This document shows positions 1-6,390 of a DNA stretch of 11,607 nucleotides, piece after piece. A program made the position numbers and the translations under genes. The stretch spans positions 1 to 11,607 of the forward strand of contig JBFWYV010000146.1 in the NCBI GenBank assembly GCA_050186055.1. The letters run 5' to 3'. The notes under the pieces are model-generated. The model saw nothing but the letters and a program-made list of their open reading frames with translations. It was not told where the DNA came from and made no database searches. Origin of the DNA: CAMDPA01 sp050186055. GTDB taxonomy: Bacteria; Pseudomonadota; Alphaproteobacteria; Rhizobiales; Hyphomicrobiaceae. Within the stretch, counting starts at the first letter, position 1, and each line of letters begins with the position of its first letter.

Positions 1-1
1 C

Positions 2-100
2 GTGTTCTACGTTCTGCTTCGCCAGATGTCCGGTAATCGTCCGCTTAAGCAGCATGGGGGTGCCGAGCGGCAGCAGGAACCTGTCCACGCGGCGGAGTGA
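2..100 (+). CDS. C-terminal end of a membrane protein, probably an RND efflux permease (partial)
   Basis: An open frame enters from the left edge and stops with TGA at 98-100, giving the last 32 residues of a protein. It begins with a hydrophobic stretch (VFYVLLRQ) followed by a short hydrophilic tail rich in Gln, Glu and His. In RND-family inner-membrane pumps the last transmembrane helix typically ends in a PVFYV/FFV-type motif followed by Arg and a short charged cytoplasmic tail, which fits. An efflux permease next to a small multidrug-resistance type exporter is plausible, but 32 residues cannot settle the family; another polytopic membrane protein is possible. The frame is seen; the family is inferred. 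Confidence 0.4.
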   Translation: MFYVLLRQMSGNRPLKQHGGAERQQEPVHAAE

Positions 101-136
101 TGATCCCTCAGGCTCGGTCATGCGCCGAGGTTTCTC

Positions 137-164
137 TTGAAACCGTCGTGGATCGGCTTAGCCT
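137..164 (+). promoter_or_regulatory. Candidate sigma-70-type promoter for the riboswitch-gdx unit
   Basis: TTGAAA (137-142) and TAGCCT (159-164) are separated by 16 bp, a reasonable match to alphaproteobacterial housekeeping promoters. Transcription would start near 170-172, immediately before the first riboswitch hairpin, which is the usual arrangement for this short RNA class. Position supports the call; the -10 match is weak. Confidence 0.4.
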
Positions 165-170
165 ATGCCG

Positions 171-234
171 GAGAGGACGACCTCTCCTTTGTGGCGATCA
201 ATGTCCAGGACGGCCTGGCCCCGGAAAAAGGAGG
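171..234 (+). promoter_or_regulatory. Guanidine-II riboswitch (mini-ykkC) controlling gdx/sugE
   Basis: Two short perfect hairpins sit in the leader of the exporter gene. P1 is GAGAGG-ACGA-CCTCTC (171-186) and P2 is CCAGG-ACGG-CCTGG (205-218). Paired stem-loops with ACGR tetraloops just before an SD are the defining features of the guanidine-II class, in which two loops pair with each other around guanidinium. The SD AAGGAGG (228-234) lies 8 nt before the ATG at 243. CTCCTTT (184-190), which includes the 3' end of P1, is perfectly complementary to AAAGGAG (227-233). GGCCT (212-216) in P2 can pair with AGGCC (232-236). Ligand-free RNA could therefore mask the SD, while guanidinium would stabilise P1 and P2 and free it: a translational ON switch. 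The hairpins and complementarity are seen; the switching mechanism is inferred from the known class. Confidence 0.93.
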
Positions 235-242
235 CCTGAACC

Positions 243-563
243 ATGGCCTGGATCCTGCTGTTTTTTGCCGGACTGCTGGAAGTTGCGTGGGCCTATTCCA
301 TGAAGAGGTCGGAGGGCTTTACGCTGCTCGTGCCGACCATCGTCACGATCCTGACGATGGTTGCGAGCTTTGCGTTGCTTTCCGTCTCGATGAAGACGTT
401 GCCGCTCGGGACTGCCTATACGGTCTGGACGGGGATCGGCGCCGTAGGCGCGTTCGCGGTGGGCGTGACGGTGCTCGGCGAGGCGGCAACGCCGTTGCGG
501 CTGCTCGCCGCCGCGCTCATCGTCACCGGGATCGTGCTGATGAAGTTTTCAAGCAGCGATTGA
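243..563 (+). CDS. gdx: Guanidinium exporter Gdx (SugE), small multidrug resistance family
   Basis: This 106-residue inner-membrane protein has four predicted transmembrane helices, the usual SMR length. It begins MAWILLFFAGLLEVAW, with the membrane-embedded Glu13 that binds both protons and substrate in this family, and carries the family segment TAYTVWTGIGAVG (about residues 58-70). SMR proteins work as antiparallel dimers. The Gdx/SugE branch exchanges guanidinium for protons, unlike the polyaromatic-cation EmrE branch. The upstream guanidine-II riboswitch independently supports guanidinium as the physiological substrate. It is a single homodimer-type gene with no paired partner, as expected for Gdx. 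The start is set by AAGGAGG 8 nt upstream. A short run of neighbouring sequence downstream looks decayed, but this gene is intact. Confidence 0.95.
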   Translation: MAWILLFFAGLLEVAWAYSMKRSEGFTLLVPTIVTILTMVASFALLSVSMKTLPLGTAYTVWTGIGAVGAFAVGVTVLGEAATPLRLLAAALIVTGIVLMKFSSSD

Positions 564-853
564 AAGCATTGGTTCTCTGCCGGAATTTTGCCGTTGTTGC
601 CGCAAGCGAGCCGCGTGGGAGTTCATGGCGCGTGTGTTTGGCAAAACCGAATTCAGCTCGGCAGTGTGTGTGATGCCAAGAAATCGTAACCGGCAGTCAT
701 GTTGAATGTATTCGCTGACCAGTTCAGCCACGCCGGCCGGGCCGATCGTCCAGGCCTTCAACGCATACGGTTGCGCTTCGGACGCCGCCTTTGCCTTGCA
801 GGACGCCTTTCATGACGTCTTGCACAAGACCTTTCGTGTCGCGCTTGGTGTGA
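564..853. other. Non-coding, decayed stretch between gdx and the truncated caspase gene
   Basis: No gene with a credible start, SD and family resemblance is visible on either strand. The plus-strand frame that reads into the caspase motifs is closed by TGA at 851-853, and none of the three plus frames before that point resembles the missing caspase N-terminus. A minus-strand frame over about 640-830 gives a somewhat protein-like stretch (AWTIGPAGVAELVSEYIQ) with a stop just upstream of it, so it may be a fragment of an older gene. The stretch reads as the debris of one or more deletions or insertions. Confidence 0.5.
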
Positions 854-3016
854 AGCTCGCGCGCGCTGAAGGAGGCGGACGCCGGTGTTTTCTTCTACGC
901 CGGCCATGGAATTCAGGTCGATGGTGTCAACTATCTGGTGCCCATTGATGCAAGGTTGGAGGACGCCACCGGCATCGACTTCGAACTCGTGCGAATGTCG
1001 CTAATTCAGCGCACGATGGAGCGGAGCGCCACGACCAATCTGCTGTTTCTCGATGCGTGCCGAAACAATCCGCTGGCCCGCAACCTGGCTCGTGCAATGG
1101 GGACCCGCTCGGCCTCGATCGGCTCAGGCCTTGCGACCACGGAAGCCGGCGTCGGTACGCTGATCAGCTTCTCGACACAGCCCGGAAACGTCGCATTGGA
1201 TGGCACGGGCCGGAATTCTCCGTTTTCCGGCGCGCTTGCCAAGCACATTGCATCAACGGATGGCGACGTATCCGAGATGCTCATCAGTGTTCGCCGCGAG
1301 GTGATGAGCGCCACTGCCAATCGGCAGGTGCCGTGGGAGCACTCGGCACTTACGGATCGGTTCTACTTCAAGCCGCCGAAGCCGAAGGGCCCTTCCATCG
1401 AAGAGCAGGCCGAGGAGACGTTCTGGTCGGCGGTCAAGGACAGCAAACATATCGCGGTCGTTGAAACGTACCTCACGAAATATCCGAATGGACACTTCGC
1501 TGCGCTGGCACGTGCAGTCGTAACCCAACTCGAGCGAGAACAGGCCAAAGAGGCTGCGGCCGCCGCGAAGGAGGCGGAGCTGCGAAAGGCTGAGGAAGCC
1601 AAGCGTCGTGCAGAGGCCGAGCAACGCGAGGCGGAGCGCCGTCAATTGCAGGCCAAGCAGGCGGCAGACCTCAAGGCTGCCATCGAGGAGATGCGCCGCG
1701 CACGCGCAGAACTGCGCAAGGCGGAGGAAGCGAGAAGAGCGGCTGAAAGTGCGGCGCAGGATGCGCGCAAGGCGGCCGAGGCCGAACGCGAGCAGAGTCT
1801 CGCTCTCGCCAGGTCCGGCCAGCGGAAAGTCATGGACGACGATGCGGAGCTCGCATTCTGGAACAGCGTCAAGGACAGCAAGCACATCGCGATCGTTGAG
1901 ACGTACTTGTCGAATTATCCGGAAGGCCATTTTTCAGCCCTGGCCAAGGCTCTGATCGAACAGCTCAGACGCGAACAGGCGCAGGAGGCTGCAGCCGCCG
2001 CGCGCGAGGCGGAACTGCGAAAGGCGCAAGAGGCGAAGTTGCGTGCCGAGGCGGAACAGCGCGAGGCGGAGCGGCGCCGCCAGCAGGCCAGGCAATCGGC
2101 CGAGCTGAAAGCGGCGATAGAAGAGATGCGCCGGACGCGGGAAGAGTTGCGCAAAGCGGAGGAGGCTCGTCTGCTTGCGGAGAAAGCGGCAGCGCAGGCT
2201 CGCAAGTCAGCACTGGCCGAGAAGGCACAGACCGCAGCTTTGGCCCAGAGCGGGGAGCAGGCTGCATTGTCCTCTCCTGCGCCAAGGGGCTCGATGCACA
2301 AGTTCGATGGACGTTGGGATGTGACCGTCATTTCTTCGACCTCCTGTCCGACCGAGACATGGTCCTTTGACATTCTCATCCAGGACGGCAAGATCGATGG
2401 AAATTCGCGTATGCGAGGAGGAATGGTCGATGTAGAAGGCAAGATCAAGTTCGCTCATGTAAGTCGGTACAATTCCCGGACTCTTGTTCGATACGAGGGC
2501 ATTGTTGCCGGAAGCACAGGAACGGTAGCACTCTCGCACTCGGCGAGTTCGTGCCGCGGGACGGCAACGCTGAGCCGCAATGGTTCAATCTCGACACGAC
2601 CGTCTGTGGCGTCGCTTCCCGGCACGGGCGAACCGCCGGACGAGTTCAGCAAACGCACAGAGTTGCTGCAACGCGAACTGCAGCGTGTCGGTTGCTACGA
2701 GGGCGCAATTGACGGCGTCTGGGGCCCTGCCTCCAGGAAGTCGATGGAAGATTTCAATGTCCATGCCAAATCGGTGTTGGAGGTGGACCATCCGACAAGC
2801 GCCGCCATCGTTGCGATGAAGAAGGTTGCTGCACGAATCTGTCCGGCCGCAACGTCCGCTTCGCGCGTCACTCCAACGGCCGCCCCGCGGTCGGCTGACA
2901 GGCAATGCCGGCTGGAGACCATGCAGGAGTGCCGTCGGCGGGCTGGCTCACTCGGCTACACATGGGGAAGCGGCTACTGCAAAGGGTACTCCAACAGAAA
3001 GCGAATCTGCCGGTAA
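854..3016 (+). pseudogene. Caspase-like (peptidase C14) multidomain protein gene, 5'-truncated
   Basis: The frame is open from 854 and stops at 3014-3016. It resumes inside a caspase p20-like domain: FFYAGHG (890-910, catalytic His codon 905-907) and FLDACRNNP (catalytic Cys codon 1058-1060). The catalytic domain runs on to about 1370. Then come two copies of a unit made of an FW..VKDS..YL..YP..F motif and a long Ala/Glu/Arg coiled coil (1421-1821 and 1856-2256), a beta-rich stretch (about 2290-2580), a peptidoglycan-binding-like segment (about 2650-2760) and a Cys-containing tail. The signal peptide and first part of the caspase fold are absent. The earliest in-frame standard start, GTG at 938, lacks an SD and comes after the catalytic His, so a product from there should be inactive. 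Homologues are common in Bradyrhizobium-type genomes; their function is poorly defined. A short expressed protein from 938 cannot be excluded. Confidence 0.8.
1421..2256 (+). repeat. Tandem internal duplication in the caspase-like gene, 435-bp period
   Basis: Copy 1 (about 1421-1821) and copy 2 (about 1856-2256) encode the same module. Each begins FW(S/N)(A/S)VKDSKHIA and continues into YL-x-x-YP-x-GHF and a roughly 90-residue Ala/Glu/Arg/Lys coiled coil containing AAIEEMRR. The spacing is exactly 145 codons, so the frame is kept. Many substitutions separate the copies, so the duplication is not recent. Confidence 0.85.
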
Positions 3017-3172
3017 ACGGCGATTTTTCCGGCCGCAGCTTCGGCTCAATTCGCTTGGCTGTTGTCCGTCAGTCAGCCGCATGTGTTGCATCCCGTTATT
3101 CTCCTGGAGCATCATGGCGGCGGTAGGCCTATCGGTGCTTATGGGATTGCGGAGCGAGGGAGGGTGTGGCGG

Positions 3173-3732
3173 ATGGTGCATGTGATCAGGGTGCTGACAA
3201 TCGCGACTGCATTCCTGATGCTTGGTCCGGCGCGGCCGTCGCAAGCGCAGACGTTTCAGGGCGATGTGGTGGCCACGTGGCTGCGTGACGGACGCCAGAT
3301 GGAGCTCGTCAAGTCCTTCGCCTTTGTCGATTCCAGAGGAAGAAAGTGGCCCGTTCCGAAGGGGGCGAAGGTGGACGGCGCGTCGATACCCCGAGTTCTC
3401 TGGAGCGCAATCGGCTCGCCTTATTTAGGCAAATACCGCCGGGCGTCGGTCGTGCACGACTACTATTGCGATACGATGAGCCGGCCATGGAAAGAGGTGC
3501 ACGAGAAGCGGCGCGGGCGGAAGGAAATGGGGAAATCATATCGAAGCTGATGTTTGCAGCCGTCTATCGCTGGGGCCCGCGCTGGGATTATATCAACGGG
3601 AAACCGACGCGACTGAGAAGCATGGCACCGATGGCGACACCCAAAGACCTGAAGAAGATCGCAGCCTGGATCAAGAAGGAAAACCCTTCTCCTGACGACA
3701 TCGCGAAGCGGTTGGGAAAGCCGCCGCAATAG
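3173..3732 (+). pseudogene. Secreted DUF1353-family protein gene, frameshifted
   Basis: The gene starts at ATG 3173, preceded by GAGGGAGG about 9 nt upstream. It encodes a signal peptide (cleavage probably after residues PSQA, about 25) and then DUF1353 hallmarks: WPVPKGAKVDGASIPR, LWSAIGSPYLGKYR and ASVVHDYYCD (about residues 59-100), then W..VH. Immediately after VH (3497-3502) the family continues in a different frame: EAARAEG from 3505, then LMFAAVYRWGPRWD and a helical tail ending with TAG at 3730-3732. Family members usually have a M/V-F-Y motif between VH and this alanine-rich stretch; it is missing, and loss of about 10 bp would explain both the missing residues and the shift. DUF1353 has no established biochemical role. 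A sequencing error is possible, but the missing motif argues for a true deletion. Confidence 0.8.
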
Positions 3733-3747
3733 GACACGCAATGGATA

Positions 3748-3774
3748 CCATCACCCGATCTTTTCAGGTGATGG
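3748..3774. terminator. Inverted repeat between convergent genes, possible bidirectional terminator
   Basis: CCATCACC (3748-3755) and GGTGATGG (3767-3774) form a perfect 8-bp stem with an 11-nt loop. It lies between the converging ends of the DUF1353 remnant (3732) and the UbiD gene (3819), where a terminator would be expected. Neither side has a good T-run after the stem, so intrinsic termination would be weak. Confidence 0.35.
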
Positions 3775-3818
3775 GACATGTCTTATTGGCGACGGCCAAT
3801 CGATGCGACCCCGGTTCT

Positions 3819-5315
3819 CTATTCGAAGCCGTATTCCTTCCAGCGTGACAGCACCAGCGCTTCGTCTTCGGGAGCCGGCGCGACGGTCGGGGGAAAGCGT
3901 TCGTTGTTCCACTCCGGTTGGCGCTCGAACGCCCAGTTGCGCGTCGCATCGATCAGAACGCGGTTCCAGATGCCGGCGCCGAGCTGATTGACGTCGCGCT
4001 CAGCCAGCGGCGTCGAAGGGTCGAGGGCATGTCCGAGCAACCCCGGGAAGATGACGATGCCGCCGTGTCCTGCATTGACGCGGTAGGCGATGGCCCAGTC
4101 CATCTGCTCGTACGACGTGACGTCGATGTCGTCCTCGAAGACGAAGACGTGCTTGTAGCGTCCTTGCCCGGCGGCGGATCCCCATAATGCGGCGGCAACT
4201 TGCTTGGGCTGCGCTTGATAGGACTTGCGGATCTGAATGTAGATGTTGATGCCGCAGGTGATTGGATCGGCGTAGACGTCGAGCACGCCGGGCACCCCTT
4301 GCGAGTTCAGAATATTCCAGGCAATGCCGGCCCGCTGCGCTGACGAGATCACGGCATTCTCGCTGTAGGAATTGGGCATGTTGCCTTCCTGAGTTCCACG
4401 CAGGATCGGGTCGTTGCGGTGGGTGACGCATGTGACCTCGATGGTCGGGCGCGGCGTCGGCAGGTCGGACACGTAGCCTGTGAACTCAGCAAACGGTCCT
4501 TCGGTCTCGTAGCTCGACTCGTCGGGATCGATGAAGCCCTCGATGACGATCTCGGCGCTCGCCGGCACTTCGAGGTCGACCGTCTCGCATTTCACCACCG
4601 GTACGGGAGCATCACGGTAGGCGCCGAGCACGTCGAATTCGCACACGCCGGTCGGCAACGGACTCCCGGCGAGGAAGCCCATCAGCGGGTCCCAGCCGAT
4701 GACGCAGGCGACCGGCATCTTCTCCTTGCGGTCGGCGTATTTGGCGAAATGCTGTCCCCAGTGCTGGCCGCCCTTGATCAGCAGGGACGGAATGGAGTTC
4801 TTGCGCCCCACCATGCCGCGATAGATGCCGACGTTCTGAACGCCGGTGTCCGGATCCTTGGTGACGATGCAGGCGTAGGTGTTGATGTAGCGTCCGCCTT
4901 CGAGGAAATGCCATTTCGGAACCGGGAACTCGAGCAGGTCGATGGCGTCGCCCTTGACGATGTTCTCCTTGACCGGACCGGTATCGACCCGCACTGGCGG
5001 GATGCGCTCGCGGTTCTTCTTCATCACATGCTGGACGATTTCCTTGTTGCTGGTGCCCTTGGGAAAGCCCAGGGCAAGCGCCAGCCTGTCGCGGGTCCCG
5101 ATGCCGCCGGTAAAGACGCGCCGGCCGCGGGCGTTCTCATATCCCCGGATGTTCTCGAACAGCACGGCTGGCCCTTTGCGTTCGAGGACCTTGCGCGAGA
5201 CGGTGCCGATTTCGCGGTCCCAACTGACAGGCGCGGTGATGCGGTGCAGCTCGTTCTCCCGCTCCAGCAGGTCGATCCACTGCCGCAAATCCATAAAGCC
5301 TGGCTCGTTCCGCAT
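3819..5315 (-). CDS. UbiD-family prenylated-FMN-dependent decarboxylase
   Basis: This 498-residue cytoplasmic enzyme is the usual length for the UbiD family, which reversibly decarboxylates aromatic or alpha,beta-unsaturated acids using prenylated FMN. By comparison with fungal Fdc1, the catalytic Arg is R166 (in NVGIYRG) and the two catalytic Glu are E272 and E277 (in ETEGPFAEFTGY). N161 and E226, with a His at 185 or 189, are in place for the cofactor's metal and phosphate. The active site therefore looks complete. The start at 5315 has GGAG about 9 nt upstream; Met8 (5292-5294) is an alternative start. It is the last gene of a - strand set after the SDR, with a 222-bp gap that holds its own candidate promoter. 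The prFMN-making partner UbiX is not in the window and must come from elsewhere. The context favours a catabolic decarboxylase over ubiquinone synthesis. Substrate unknown. Confidence 0.9.
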   Translation of the reverse strand: MRNEPGFMDLRQWIDLLERENELHRITAPVSWDREIGTVSRKVLERKGPAVLFENIRGYENARGRRVFTGGIGTRDRLALALGFPKGTSNKEIVQHVMKKNRERIPPVRVDTGPVKENIVKGDAIDLLEFPVPKWHFLEGGRYINTYACIVTKDPDTGVQNVGIYRGMVGRKNSIPSLLIKGGQHWGQHFAKYADRKEKMPVACVIGWDPLMGFLAGSPLPTGVCEFDVLGAYRDAPVPVVKCETVDLEVPASAEIVIEGFIDPDESSYETEGPFAEFTGYVSDLPTPRPTIEVTCVTHRNDPILRGTQEGNMPNSYSENAVISSAQRAGIAWNILNSQGVPGVLDVYADPITCGINIYIQIRKSYQAQPKQVAAALWGSAAGQGRYKHVFVFEDDIDVTSYEQMDWAIAYRVNAGHGGIVIFPGLLGHALDPSTPLAERDVNQLGAGIWNRVLIDATRNWAFERQPEWNNERFPPTVAPAPEDEALVLSRWKEYGFE

Positions 5316-5365
5316 GTGGGCGTCTCCGTTCGTTCGCTCGTTCTCGCAGGGTCAATGCCGGCGGA

Positions 5366-5395
5366 ATGTTAGTTTGGGATGGGTCCGGACACCAA
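5366..5395 (-). promoter_or_regulatory. Candidate promoter of the UbiD gene
   Basis: On the minus strand TTGGTG (5395-5390) and TAACAT (5371-5366) are 18 bp apart, predicting a start near 5359 and a 5' leader of about 44 nt. The promoter is weak on sequence alone. It would allow the UbiD gene to be transcribed separately from the SDR upstream. One GTCCGGAC palindrome overlaps the -35/spacer region. Confidence 0.3.
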
Positions 5396-5452
5396 GGGAA
5401 GCGCCACCGCGGCAAATTGACGTGGCCGCATAAGGCCAGACTCTGTCCGGAC
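5383..5452. promoter_or_regulatory. Pair of GTCCGGAC palindromes, candidate operator
   Basis: The 8-bp palindrome GTCCGGAC occurs at 5383-5390 and again at 5445-5452. With flanks, the two sites are GGTCCGGACA and TGTCCGGACC, exact reverse complements of each other. Centre-to-centre distance is 62 bp, about six helical turns. The proximal copy overlaps the candidate UbiD promoter. I noticed no other copy in the window. The half-site GT..AC resembles operators of FadR-type GntR regulators, but no regulator gene is present here. Confidence 0.35.
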
Positions 5453-5537
5453 CGGAAGCACCTGGATCTGGAAGGCGATTGCCTGGCGTTGTTGGTTTCG
5501 ATTTGCGGTCGGCATACGGTCAAGCTGGCTGCGCTGC

Positions 5538-6311
5538 TCACCTGCGGAACAGATTGCCGCCGTCCATATCGACCATGGTGCCTGACAGATATTCGACCTG
5601 CGGACTGCACAGCATGACCGCGAGTGCAGCCACCTCAGCGGGTTCCTTCATCCGGCCGAACGGCAAATTCGCAAGATACTCCTCCCAGCGGTTCTCGTCT
5701 CCGAACGTTGCCTTCGCCCTGGCCCGCGACAGTGTGACGGTGCGCTCGGTGCGGGTGATCGAAGGATTGATTCCGAAGACGCGCACGCCATAGTCGACCG
5801 ACCGCGCGCCGATGCCTTTCGTCAATGCATTCAGCGCAGCATTGCCGACGGAGCCGCAGATGTAGTCATACGTGGGGGATGGACCCGCCATGCCGATGAT
5901 GTTGACGATGATGCCGGATTGGCGCGGCTTCATCTGCTCGAGCGCCAGTTTCGTCATCTGGATGTAGCCAAACACCTTGAGCTGCCAGGACTCGATCCAG
6001 CGCTCCATGGATACATCGAAGATGCTGCCCCCGGGAATCGCGCCGGCGTTGTTGACGAGGATGTCGATATCCCGATAGCGGAGCATCGTTTCCTCGCGGG
6101 CATCGCTGTTTGCCAGGTCGGCAGCGTGTGTTTCGATCGTTGCCGGATGTCGGGAGCGTATCCCATCCGCCGTAGCTGCCAGCGTATCCGCGCTGCGGGA
6201 CACAAGAATGACGTGGGCGGCTTCGGCTGCGAAGGCATCTCCGAGTGCAGCGCCGATTCCTTTGGACCCACCCGTGATGAGAACTTTCTTGCCGTTCAAT
6301 CCAAGATCCAT
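5538..6311 (-). CDS. Short-chain dehydrogenase/reductase with non-canonical active site
   Basis: This 257-residue protein has the SDR Rossmann fold: TGGSKGIG (13-20) for NAD(P) binding, NNAG (87-90), a PSITRTER segment after the catalytic region and a GTMVDMDGG C-terminus. The usual catalytic tetrad is not recognisable. Where classical enzymes have NxSS, this has NIIG (Gly140). Where they have YxxxK it has GSVGN (153-157), placing Gly and Asn at the Tyr and Lys positions; Tyr150 lies just before. Lys112 sits where helix-4 Asn normally is. As I recall, a divergent SDR branch carries a YI.GS.GNAAL motif, so this is probably a family trait and not damage. AGGAG precedes the ATG. It lies 79 bp after the enolase-superfamily gene and upstream of UbiD, probably in one operon. 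It may oxidise a hydroxyl group, or act non-redox on a substrate of that pathway. Confidence 0.88.
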   Translation of the reverse strand: MDLGLNGKKVLITGGSKGIGAALGDAFAAEAAHVILVSRSADTLAATADGIRSRHPATIETHAADLANSDAREETMLRYRDIDILVNNAGAIPGGSIFDVSMERWIESWQLKVFGYIQMTKLALEQMKPRQSGIIVNIIGMAGPSPTYDYICGSVGNAALNALTKGIGARSVDYGVRVFGINPSITRTERTVTLSRARAKATFGDENRWEEYLANLPFGRMKEPAEVAALAVMLCSPQVEYLSGTMVDMDGGNLFRR

Positions 6312-6390
6312 GGGTGGCTCTCCTGCGCTGAGGTGGCTGGCGTCCAGATCGCTTGGTGCCTCAAGTCAGACGCCATGTCGAGGGCGGAGG

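Noticed and set aside
137..673. Plus-strand 178-codon frame overlapping gdx
   Set aside because: It overlaps the riboswitch and gdx in another frame, has Arg-rich composition and no SD; gdx is clearly the real gene.
1253..1930. Minus-strand open frame (225 codons) opposite the caspase-like gene
   Set aside because: It mirrors the repetitive Ala/Glu/Arg coiled-coil coding sequence and yields a Leu/Arg-rich low-complexity product with no start signal.
4419..5372. Long plus-strand open frame (317 codons) opposite the UbiD gene
   Set aside because: It is a high-GC antisense shadow: the minus-strand frame has full UbiD motifs and an SD, while this frame has no family resemblance.
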